Shown here: positions 25,574 through 32,565 of the stretch, one piece after another
How positions within the stretch are numbered: the stretch's first letter is position 1
Layout of the letters: the number at the start of each line of letters is the position of its first letter
DNA from: Anaerotignum sp.
GTDB lineage: Bacteria; Bacillota; Clostridia; Lachnospirales; Anaerotignaceae
DNA length: 64,000 bases
Direction of reading: 5' to 3'
Assembly: GCA_020024265.1 (NCBI GenBank)
Contig: JAHHTW010000007.1
Span: 1-64,000 of the forward strand
Position numbers and translations under genes: made by a program
The notes under the pieces: model-generated
Database searches by the model: none
Told to the model about the DNA's origin: nothing
The model's input: the letters and a program-made list of their open reading frames with translations, nothing else

Positions 25574-27924
25574 TCCTGCTCATCCTTTGCTTTTAAGCTT
25601 ACTTCTGTAACAATAGAATGTTTCACACGATCACGTACCTCTGCACGTTTTGCATTATTGAAACGATCCAGTGTACCAACCAGATACCCTGTGATACGGC
25701 GGATGCGTTGGAAGCCAACATCACCTTCTGTTTCTTTTCTTCCGCACTTCGGGCAGGTATCGCCAATGATGCCGTTGTATCCGCAAATGGGGTCACGGTC
25801 AATGGGATGGTTGATAGAACCATAGCCAATACCCTGTGCCTTCATATAGCGAATGATCTTTTCAAACGCATCCAGATTGGTGCTTGGATCTCCATCCAGT
25901 TCTACATAGGTAATATGTCCGGCATTTGTCAGTGCATGGTAAGGTGCTTCCAGCTGGATTTTTTTAAATGCACTGATGGGGTAGTATACAGGAATATGGA
26001 AACTGTTTGTATAATATTCTCGATCGGTTACGCCTTCTATGGAACCAAAACGTTTGCGATCCATTTCTACAAAACGTCCGGAAAGCCCTTCTGCTGGTGT
26101 TGCCAAAAGCGTAAAATTTAAATGTGTCTTTTCTGCAATTGCATCCAAGCGCTGACGCATATGGCTGACAATATCAAGCCCTAAATTCTGTGCGATTTCA
26201 CTTTCTCCGTGATGCACACCAATCAAAGCTTTCAATGTTTCTGCAAGACCGATAAATCCAACAGAAAGCGTACCGTTTTTGAGTACTTCACGTACCTCAT
26301 CATGATACCCAAGTTTTTCGCTGTCAATCCAAATACCCTCACCCATAAGGAATGGATAGTTGTGTACTTTTTTCTTTGCCTGAATCTCAAAGCGTTCCAA
26401 AAGCTGTTCCACAACAAGATCAATTTTGCGATCCAGTTCATCAAAAAACCATGCAATGTTTTTGTTTGCCAAAATAGCAATACGTGGCAGGTTGATGCTG
26501 GTAAAGCTGAGATTGCCTCTGCCATTTGTAATTTCTTTGCTTTTGTCATGTACGTTTGCCATTACTCTGGTACGACAGCCCATGTATGCAATTTCTGTTT
26601 CCGGATGCCCTTCCTTGTAGTATTTCAAATTAAACGGTGCATCTTGGAAGGAGAAATTCGGGAACAAACGCTTTGCGCTGACACGGCAGGCGAGCTTAAA
26701 TAAATCATAATTTGGTTCCCCAGGGTTGAAATTGATGCCTTCCTTGATACGGAAAATCTGAATGGGGAAAATAGCAGTTTCGCCATTGCCCAAGCCGGCT
26801 TCTGTTACAAGAAGTATATTTTTCATAACCATTCTCGCTTCGGTAGAAGTTGCCATACCATAATTGATGGAGGAGAAAGGTGTTTGCGCACCTGCACGGC
26901 TGTGCATGGTATTGAGATTGTGCAGGAGCGCTTCCATTGCCTGATAGGTTTCCTTGTCTGTTTCTTCATAGGATTTCTTTTGTGCAAATGCTTTTGCTTT
27001 TTGATAAATTTCCACAGGGATACCGATTTCTGCAATGATGTTTTCTTCTGCCTGATCATATACTTCGTTTTGGTCGATGGTGGGAAGCAGATCCTGTTTT
27101 TCCAATTTTGCCAATGCTTCTTTCAACTGTGCTGCATGATCTTCACTGTCCATCACTTCGATCACAGAACAAAGATTGGAAAAATAACGTTTTCTATATG
27201 TTTTTGCAACGCCGGGAGCCATGCCGTAATCAAAATTACAAACAGACTGACCACCATGCTGATCATTCTGATTGGATTGTATGGCAATACATGCCAAGGA
27301 TGCATAGCTGATGATGCTGTTTGGCTCACGCAATACACCATGCCCGGTAGAGAAACCATCTTTGAATAGTTTCTCCAAATCAATTTGGCAGCATGTGGTT
27401 GTCAAAGTATAAAAATCCAAATCATGGATATGAATATCCCCATTTCTGTGTGCTTCAGAATGTTTGGGATTGAGGACATAGGATTCGTAGAAATGCTTTG
27501 CGCCTTCGGAACCGTATTTCAGCATTGCACCCATGGCAGTATTGCCATCAATATTTGCATTTTCTCTTTTGATATCGCTGTCTGTTGCGTCCTTGTAAGT
27601 AATATCCTCAAATGTTTTCATCAGGCGTTCATTCATATTACGTACACGAGTACGCTCTGCACGATATAGGATATAGGACTTTGCAGCACTGACAAAGCCA
27701 TGATCCATCAGCACACGTTCCACCATATCTTGAATTTGTTCTACGGATGGGGATGCATTGTGCTGTTCTTCCAAGCAGTTGGATACTTCTTGTGCCATAT
27801 TCAGGCAGGATGCAGTATCTTTTGTAATTCCGGTTGCTTCAAATGCTTTTGCAATGGCATTTGAAATTTTATTGATATCAAAATGCACGCTGCGTCCATC
27901 TCTTTTTGTAATGGTTGTAATCAT
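25570..27924 (-). CDS. nrdD: Anaerobic ribonucleoside-triphosphate reductase, class III
   Basis: 784 aa. An N-terminal ATP-cone (TKRDGRSVHFDINKISNAI, about residues 5-95) gives allosteric control. The glycyl radical enzyme barrel follows. Near the C-terminus a zinc site (CGYNGIIGDTCPKCGRKE) precedes the glycyl radical loop RITGYLVGTLDRFNNAKRAE, with the radical at Gly746. The enzyme makes dNTPs in the absence of oxygen. GGGAGG precedes the ATG. nrdR is divergently placed about 0.7 kb away. Confidence 0.96.
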   Translation of the reverse strand: MITTITKRDGRSVHFDINKISNAIAKAFEATGITKDTASCLNMAQEVSNCLEEQHNASPSVEQIQDMVERVLMDHGFVSAAKSYILYRAERTRVRNMNERLMKTFEDITYKDATDSDIKRENANIDGNTAMGAMLKYGSEGAKHFYESYVLNPKHSEAHRNGDIHIHDLDFYTLTTTCCQIDLEKLFKDGFSTGHGVLREPNSIISYASLACIAIQSNQNDQHGGQSVCNFDYGMAPGVAKTYRKRYFSNLCSVIEVMDSEDHAAQLKEALAKLEKQDLLPTIDQNEVYDQAEENIIAEIGIPVEIYQKAKAFAQKKSYEETDKETYQAMEALLHNLNTMHSRAGAQTPFSSINYGMATSTEARMVMKNILLVTEAGLGNGETAIFPIQIFRIKEGINFNPGEPNYDLFKLACRVSAKRLFPNFSFQDAPFNLKYYKEGHPETEIAYMGCRTRVMANVHDKSKEITNGRGNLSFTSINLPRIAILANKNIAWFFDELDRKIDLVVEQLLERFEIQAKKKVHNYPFLMGEGIWIDSEKLGYHDEVREVLKNGTLSVGFIGLAETLKALIGVHHGESEIAQNLGLDIVSHMRQRLDAIAEKTHLNFTLLATPAEGLSGRFVEMDRKRFGSIEGVTDREYYTNSFHIPVYYPISAFKKIQLEAPYHALTNAGHITYVELDGDPSTNLDAFEKIIRYMKAQGIGYGSINHPIDRDPICGYNGIIGDTCPKCGRKETEGDVGFQRIRRITGYLVGTLDRFNNAKRAEVRDRVKHSIVTEVSLKAKDEQE

Positions 27925-28010
27925 GGCTATTCCTCCCTTTGTATGCCCTGTGCAATGTAATGACCGCTATTATCTTATACTATAAAATGTACAAAAAAGT
28001 CCCATAGTGT

Positions 28011-28065
28011 ACCAAAATATACAAGATGTTGTGTCAAACAAAAAGATAGTGTGCGTATATTGTAG
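28011..28065 (-). promoter_or_regulatory. Possible NrdR box region upstream of nrdD
   Basis: On the minus strand, ACAATATA (within 28050-28065) matches one half of the NrdR box pattern ACACwATATATwGTGT. A second degenerate AT-rich element lies at 28011-28026. The second half-sites are poor and the spacing is not the canonical one, so this is weak. No clear promoter could be fixed for nrdD. Confidence 0.3.
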
Positions 28066-28171
28066 TCCCAAACAATCGCTTCGTCAAGATGCAAATATCA
28101 CAGATTTACCGCATTTTTTGCAATATGAACAGGGAAAGCCCATAAAATAAAGCAAGAGAGGAGGAGCGTAT

Positions 28172-28432
28172 ATGGAAAAATTTTCGGATTTGCAAGAAAA
28201 AGAAGTCATTAACATTTGTGATGGAAGGCGGTTGGGATATATCTGTGATGTGGAGCTGGAACTTCCTGCTGGGCGGATTGTGACACTGATGATACCCATT
28301 GAGCAGGAGAAGTGGAATTTTTTTTGCAGGCAAAAGGTAATTTACGTACCTTGGCGATGCATCAAACGAATTGGGGATGATACCATATTGGTGGAAGTAG
28401 ATGTGGAATCTTTGTATCGTGAGAATGGATAA
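28172..28432 (+). CDS. YlmC/YmxH-family PRC-barrel sporulation protein
   Basis: 86 aa, a single PRC-barrel-like domain: FSDLQEKEVINICDGRRLGYICDVELEL at the N-terminus and VPWRCIKRIGDDTILVEVD at the end match the YlmC/YmxH family of small Firmicutes proteins associated with sporulation. GAGAGGAGG precedes the ATG. Its molecular role is not known. It supports a spore-forming host. Confidence 0.85.
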   Translation: MEKFSDLQEKEVINICDGRRLGYICDVELELPAGRIVTLMIPIEQEKWNFFCRQKVIYVPWRCIKRIGDDTILVEVDVESLYRENG

Positions 28433-28567
28433 CACAATCTGTGATTTTTGTAGCAAAAAAATAAGAATACACATTCTGTAAAAAATGTAAAAAATATACT
28501 TGATTTCTATGATTGGAAAAGCATAAAAATTTTTCAAAAATTTCGACAATTATATAGTAGAAATCCC

Positions 28568-28596
28568 TTGACCGATATCCAATTGTGATTTATACT
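28568..28596 (+). promoter_or_regulatory. Promoter of nrdR
   Basis: TTGACC (28568-28573), 17 bp, TATACT (28591-28596), 65 bp upstream of the nrdR start. Confidence 0.7.
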
Positions 28597-28660
28597 TTTT
28601 GATGGACTGATTTGGTATACATAATGCCAAAAGAAAAACATGATGAAAGGAGGATGGGGC

Positions 28661-29128
28661 ATGAAATGTCCTTTTTGTAATTTTGCGGATACAAAGGTCA
28701 TTGACTCCAGAGCGCAGGATGAAAATAGTGTCATCCGCCGTAGACGTTTGTGTGAAAATTGCGGGAAACGTTTTACAACCTATGAAAGAATTGATTTGAT
28801 TCCCATTACTGTCATCAAACGTGATGGTACGAGAGAGATTTTTGATAAATTAAAACTGCAAAACGGTATTTTGAAATCATGCAACAAACGACCAGTGACT
28901 GCCAAACAAATTGAGAAGCTGGTAGATGATATAGAAAACATACTTTCTGTAAGTGGAGAAAGAGAAGTGGAAAGTGCATTGCTGGGCAATATGGTGATGG
29001 AACGACTCAAGGAATTGGACGAAGTGGCATATGTACGCTTCGCTTCCGTATATCGTCAGTTTAAGGATATCAACAGTTTTATGCACGAATTGGAAAAAAT
29101 CAAGCATGAAAAACAGGACGGACAGTAA
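28661..29128 (+). CDS. nrdR: Transcriptional repressor NrdR
   Basis: 155 aa. An N-terminal zinc ribbon (MKCPFCNFADTKVIDSR and RRLCENCGKRFTTYER) binds DNA; an ATP-cone (about residues 46-136, PITVIKRDGTREIFDKLKL) senses ATP/dATP. NrdR represses ribonucleotide reductase genes, and nrdDG lies close by on the other strand. AAAGGAGG sets the start at 28661. Confidence 0.95.
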   Translation: MKCPFCNFADTKVIDSRAQDENSVIRRRRLCENCGKRFTTYERIDLIPITVIKRDGTREIFDKLKLQNGILKSCNKRPVTAKQIEKLVDDIENILSVSGEREVESALLGNMVMERLKELDEVAYVRFASVYRQFKDINSFMHELEKIKHEKQDGQ

Positions 29129-29145
29129 GGAAAGAGGCATTGGAT

Positions 29146-29415
29146 ATGGAGCAGAAGGTTTGTGCAATGTTTGCGTCAAATCCGGATGCAAGAGCTTGTG
29201 CGGAAAGCATTGCATTGCGGTATCAGACATCCGGTATGCAGGTTGTATTTTCTGCACAGACACAGTTTGAAGCCGCATATGCGCAAGCACAAGAAAGCAA
29301 AATGACACATTTGCTGTATTTTCAAGATACAGAGCATATCACGATGGCAAGCTTTGCAGATGAAATGGGTGGCTTTTGTGTAGATATTTTGGTATCTGAT
29401 TTGCAGCTGCCATAA
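29146..29415 (+). CDS. Small protein resembling a tRNA-synthetase anticodon-binding domain
   Basis: 89 aa. The run A-x2-IALRYQTSGMQVVFSAQTQFE then AYAQAQESKMTHLLYFQDTEHIT resembles the C-terminal anticodon-binding (HGTP) fold of histidyl-tRNA synthetase and HisZ, without any catalytic domain. ATG 29146 is 8 bases after GAAAGAGG. It follows nrdR by 17 bases and is probably co-transcribed with it. The function is unknown and the fold assignment rests on pattern resemblance. Confidence 0.5.
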   Translation: MEQKVCAMFASNPDARACAESIALRYQTSGMQVVFSAQTQFEAAYAQAQESKMTHLLYFQDTEHITMASFADEMGGFCVDILVSDLQLP

Positions 29416-29521
29416 AAAATTTTTGTAAGACAGGCAAGAACCAACAAAATACCTCATAGGATAGGAGTGTAAGTCGATACAAATCAATCTATATCATTAC
29501 ATTCAAGGAGGTATTTGTATT

Positions 29522-29716
29522 ATGTGTGGATTTGGTGGTTGTGGTAACGAAAATTGGATTTGGATCATTTTGCTGTTGTGCTGCTGCAACAATGGCAACA
29601 ACAACAACTGTGGCTGTGGCAATGAAAACTCTTGGTTGTGGATCATTTTGCTGCTGTTGTGCTGCAATAACGGCAGCAACAATTGCGGTTGTGGCAACCA
29701 GTTGGGTAACTGCTAA
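29522..29716 (+). CDS. Cys/Asn-rich hydrophobic tandem-repeat peptide
   Basis: 64 aa built from two near-identical units: GCGNENWIWIILLLCCCNNG and GCGNENSWLWIILLLLCCNNG, each followed by an Asn/Cys-rich linker, with a final GCGNQLGNC. It has about 14 cysteines and 15 asparagines and two short aromatic-aliphatic stretches long enough to sit in or on a membrane. AAGGAGG is at 29505-29511, and a terminator follows at once, so it is a monocistronic expressed gene. I do not recognise a family; spore coat proteins and small membrane peptides have comparable compositions. An upstream ATA-N17-GATACAAA resembles a sporulation-type (SigE) promoter, but weakly. Confidence 0.7.
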   Translation: MCGFGGCGNENWIWIILLLCCCNNGNNNNCGCGNENSWLWIILLLLCCNNGSNNCGCGNQLGNC

Positions 29717-29731
29717 AGCAAAAAAATGCAA

Positions 29732-29757
29732 GAGGGGCGGCTGCGGCTGCCCTTTTT
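29732..29757 (+). terminator. Terminator after the repeat peptide
   Basis: GC-rich stem (29732-29741 with 29746-29752, including G-T pairs) followed by TTTTT. Confidence 0.75.
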
Positions 29758-29848
29758 GGGTGTATGCAAAGAGATTTTGGGATATCACTTGCTTTTACAT
29801 TGGAAAAACAGTATAATTTTTGTCAATGTAAAATAAGGGAGGAGCAAT

Positions 29849-30613
29849 ATGGACGCTTATTCGGATTTTGCTGCTGTATATGACCGTTTCATGGAAGAAG
29901 TTCCATATGGAAAATGGTTGGATTTTTTGGAACAGCTATGGCAGAAGGAAGAAAAGAATATACAAACAATCGCTGATCTTGGCTGTGGCACAGGGAATAT
30001 GCTGTTGCCATTGGCAAAAAAAGGTTATACCATGATCGGTGTGGATCTTTCTTTGGATATGCTGAGTCAGGCAGAGCAAAAGCTGAGGAGCGAGAACCTC
30101 TCGGCGATGCTTTTACAGCAAGATTTGGCAGAGTTTGTACTGCCTATGCAGGTAGATTGTATACTTTCTGTTTGTGATAGTTTCAACTATTTGACAGAGG
30201 ATGGTGCATTATCAGATGCTTTTGCATGTGTTGCACAAAATTTAAAGTCGGATGGTTTGTTTTGCTTTGATATGAATACGGAATATCATTTTCGGGAATT
30301 GTTGGGCGAAAACACATTTGCTGCAACAGATGAAACAGCCGCCTATATTTGGGAAAATTACTATGACACAGAAGAAAAAATCAATGAGTATGCAGTAACT
30401 TTTTTCTGCGAGGGCGCAGATGGACGCTATACACGCAGTGAAGAAGTACACTATGAGCGTGCTTATGCTTTGGAGGAGATTGAAAACGCTTTGCAAGCAC
30501 ATGGACTTTGCATACAAGCAATGTATGCGGATTATACAGAGGAACAGCCGCAGCAGGATACAACACGTATCTTATTTGTGGTTCGACATCAGAACGGAGG
30601 AAAAACGATATGA
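29849..30613 (+). CDS. SAM-dependent methyltransferase, class I
   Basis: 254 aa. Motif I ADLGCGTGNMLLPLAKKG near residue 42 binds SAM; GVDLSLDML (motif II) and a later CDSFNYLT/FCFDMNT region complete the Rossmann fold. The YDRFMEEVPYGKW start is typical of the YqeM/CmoA-like branch found in Firmicutes. The substrate is unknown. It is translationally coupled to hslO (ATGA), an arrangement I believe is common in Clostridia. Confidence 0.85.
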   Translation: MDAYSDFAAVYDRFMEEVPYGKWLDFLEQLWQKEEKNIQTIADLGCGTGNMLLPLAKKGYTMIGVDLSLDMLSQAEQKLRSENLSAMLLQQDLAEFVLPMQVDCILSVCDSFNYLTEDGALSDAFACVAQNLKSDGLFCFDMNTEYHFRELLGENTFAATDETAAYIWENYYDTEEKINEYAVTFFCEGADGRYTRSEEVHYERAYALEEIENALQAHGLCIQAMYADYTEEQPQQDTTRILFVVRHQNGGKTI

Positions 30614-31491
30614 GTCAGGATTATATCATTCGTGCAACAGCAGGCAATGGCAGCATCCGTGCCTTTGCAGCAACAACAGGGAATTTGGTACAACATGCAA
30701 GAGAAATTCATCATACTTCTCCCGTAGCCTCTGCTGCGTTAGGCAGAATGCTTACAGCAGCAGCGATGATGGGCAGTATGCTTAAGGGAGAAAAGGATTT
30801 GGTTACATTACAGATTCGCAGCCTTGGTCCGCTCAAGGGGATTGTGGTATCCGCAGATGCGCAGGCAAGAGTCAAAGGCTATGTATTCAATCCCAATGTG
30901 GATATTCCATCCAAATATCCAGGCAAGCTGGATGTAGGCGGGGCTGTAGGGGAAGGCTATTTGAGCGTCATTCGTGATATTGGACTGAAAGAGCCTTATG
31001 CAGGCAGAATTCAGCTGGTAAGCGGAGAAATTGCAGAAGATTTAACATATTATTTCGCACAGTCTGATCAAACGCCATCCGCAGTGGGCTTGGGTGTCTT
31101 GGTAGATACCGATACTTCCATTCGTTGTGCAGGCGGCTTTATCATACAGCTGATGCCGGATGCAACAGAGGAGATGATTTCTCGATTGGAGCAGAAGTTG
31201 AATACAGTACCTTATGTTACCGATTTGCTGGATATGGGAAAATCTCCGGAGGAAATATTGGAGATCATTTTGGGCGATATGGATTTGAAAATTACAGATC
31301 AAATGCCAACAGAATTTTACTGTAACTGTACAAAAGAACGTGTGGAAAAAGCGTTGATCAGTATTGGTAAAGAAGAATTAGAAAAAATCATTTGTGAAGA
31401 TAAAAAAGCAGATTTGCATTGTCATTTTTGCAATAAGGAATATCACTTTACAGAAGACGAATTACAAACGTTGATGGAGCATACAAAATAA
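30610..31491 (+). CDS. hslO: Redox-regulated chaperone Hsp33
   Basis: 293 aa. The N-terminal domain with ATAGNGSIRAFAATT, SALGRMLTAAAMMGSMLK and VGGAVGEGYLSV is typical. The C-terminal zinc redox switch has Cys238, Cys240, Cys271 and Cys274 (CNC and CHFC). On oxidation zinc is released and the protein holds unfolding proteins. The start ATG at 30610 overlaps the methyltransferase stop. Confidence 0.96.
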   Translation: MSQDYIIRATAGNGSIRAFAATTGNLVQHAREIHHTSPVASAALGRMLTAAAMMGSMLKGEKDLVTLQIRSLGPLKGIVVSADAQARVKGYVFNPNVDIPSKYPGKLDVGGAVGEGYLSVIRDIGLKEPYAGRIQLVSGEIAEDLTYYFAQSDQTPSAVGLGVLVDTDTSIRCAGGFIIQLMPDATEEMISRLEQKLNTVPYVTDLLDMGKSPEEILEIILGDMDLKITDQMPTEFYCNCTKERVEKALISIGKEELEKIICEDKKADLHCHFCNKEYHFTEDELQTLMEHTK

Positions 31492-31585
31492 TGGATGCTC
31501 AGTTCTGTATAGGGGATTTGCTGATTCATGGTAACCATAGAATCACAGAGCAGAGTATACTTTTGTATATTGTATGAAGGATACC

Positions 31586-31636
31586 AAAGAGATTCTGCAT
31601 GTCTTATGTCGGACATGCATAGGAATCTCTTTTTTT
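31586..31636 (+). terminator. Terminator downstream of hslO
   Basis: Interrupted stem: 31586-31603 pairs with 31612-31619 and 31623-31630, followed by a run of eight T residues. It lies about 95 bases after the hslO stop. Confidence 0.8.
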
Positions 31637-31944
31637 ATTGCAGTCTGATTGTTATGTGATGACGGTCACACTCTAGAAATAAAAGGATTGTCAAAAAAGA
31701 TAGAGAATATATTATAATAAATAAAAAATCCATATATACTCTTTTGTTAATCTATTTTCTATGGAAGGATGTCTTTTTATATTGCAGGACATAGAGAAAA
31801 TCAGAGTATGATTTGGATATAAAAGGGGAAAAAACAAAAAAAGTTTAATGTAGGGAAAAAGTTTATGTTTTGTACTGTGAAATTCGCTTGAAATTTAACA
31901 ATAATTTATACAGAGAATCCAAGATGTACGAACAAGAATGAGAA

Positions 31945-31980
31945 GTCAATATTGACAATATTGACAATTTACATTATTAT
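31945..31980 (+). promoter_or_regulatory. Promoter of the V-ATPase operon with overlapping palindrome
   Basis: TTGACA (31952-31957), 17 bp, TATTAT (31975-31980). The perfect palindrome GTCAATATTGAC (31945-31956) covers the -35 box, and a second TTGACA copy follows at 31961-31966, which could be an operator for an unknown regulator. Confidence 0.7.
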
Positions 31981-32019
31981 TTACTGTAAGGTATGTTTTA
32001 TATTTTATACATCCTATAT

Positions 32020-32055
32020 GAAAAATGTAAAAATCTATCGGATTTATACATTTTC
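32020..32055 (+). ncRNA. Structured element in the V-ATPase leader
   Basis: The leader RNA can form a long hairpin: 32020-32035 pairs with 32041-32055 (GAAAATGTA with TACATTTTC, then AAATC with GATTT). No T-run follows, so it is not a simple terminator. It sits about 40 bases after the proposed transcription start in a 250-base leader, compatible with a riboswitch or other leader control. I cannot match it to a known class by eye. Confidence 0.4.
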
Positions 32056-32238
32056 CTCCAATTTTATGCATTTGACGATCAAAAAACAGTCAGATGCTTA
32101 TATTTGTATTTGTGGTGTGAATTGTTTGCTTATGGTGTACGAAGTTTTGATTGTTTATTTATTAACAACTTTTTGTGTCCATAAAGGAAACATTGGCATA
32201 CAATGCAAGTCAATTTGTGGTAAGAGAGGTGATGAAAA

Positions 32239-32565
32239 GTGGCTTATGAAATTCTGAAAACAATTGTGGAAGCGGAAGCGGAAGCACTTGAAAAGAAACG
32301 CAAAGCAGCAGAAGCTGGCGAACAGCTCAAGGCGCAGGCTCAGATGGATGCGGCAGATTTGCTAGAGCAGACACGAAAAAAAGGGCTTCAGATGGTAGAC
32401 GATGCGGTAGTACATGCAGTAGAAGATAGTGTCGCAACCATACAGGGCATCCGCAGAGAGGCAAATGATGCTTGTGAAGAAATCAGAAAAATGGCTGCAA
32501 AAAAGAAAGAAGATGCAATACAGGCAGTGATTGGAAAGGTTGTGGGTACGTATGGCAGTAACTGA
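32239..32565 (+). CDS. ntpF: V-type ATPase peripheral stalk subunit G/H (NtpF)
   Basis: 108 aa, almost entirely an alpha-helical coiled coil with many Glu, Lys and Ala residues (EAEAEALEKKRKAAEAGEQLKA). Such a protein pairs with subunit E to make the peripheral stalk of V-type ATPases. The start is the GTG at 32239 after AGAGGTGATG. It opens a nine-gene operon with the gene order of the E. hirae ntp operon, where this position is ntpF. The ntpI start lies within its last codons. Confidence 0.85.
   Translation: MAYEILKTIVEAEAEALEKKRKAAEAGEQLKAQAQMDAADLLEQTRKKGLQMVDDAVVHAVEDSVATIQGIRREANDACEEIRKMAAKKKEDAIQAVIGKVVGTYGSN

Larger units (their letters stand above)
31492..32238 (+). other. 747-base gap: hslO terminator, promoter and long leader of the V-ATPase operon
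   Basis: From left to right it holds a small palindrome near 31529-31550, the terminator at 31586-31636, a weaker promoter-like pair (TTGTCA 31688-31693 and TATAAT 31713-31718, 19 bp apart), the strong promoter at 31952-31980, and a leader of about 250 bases to the first V-ATPase gene. Short open frames in the leader have no ribosome sites and no recognisable product. Confidence 0.6.

Noticed and set aside
29489..29788. Minus-strand open frame of 99 codons opposite the repeat peptide
   Set aside because: Its Ala/Val/Gln repeats simply mirror the repeated codons of the plus-strand peptide gene, which has the ribosome site and terminator.
31952..32257. Open frame in the V-ATPase leader
   Set aside because: No ribosome binding site, AT-driven composition, and it runs into the first V-ATPase gene in another frame.
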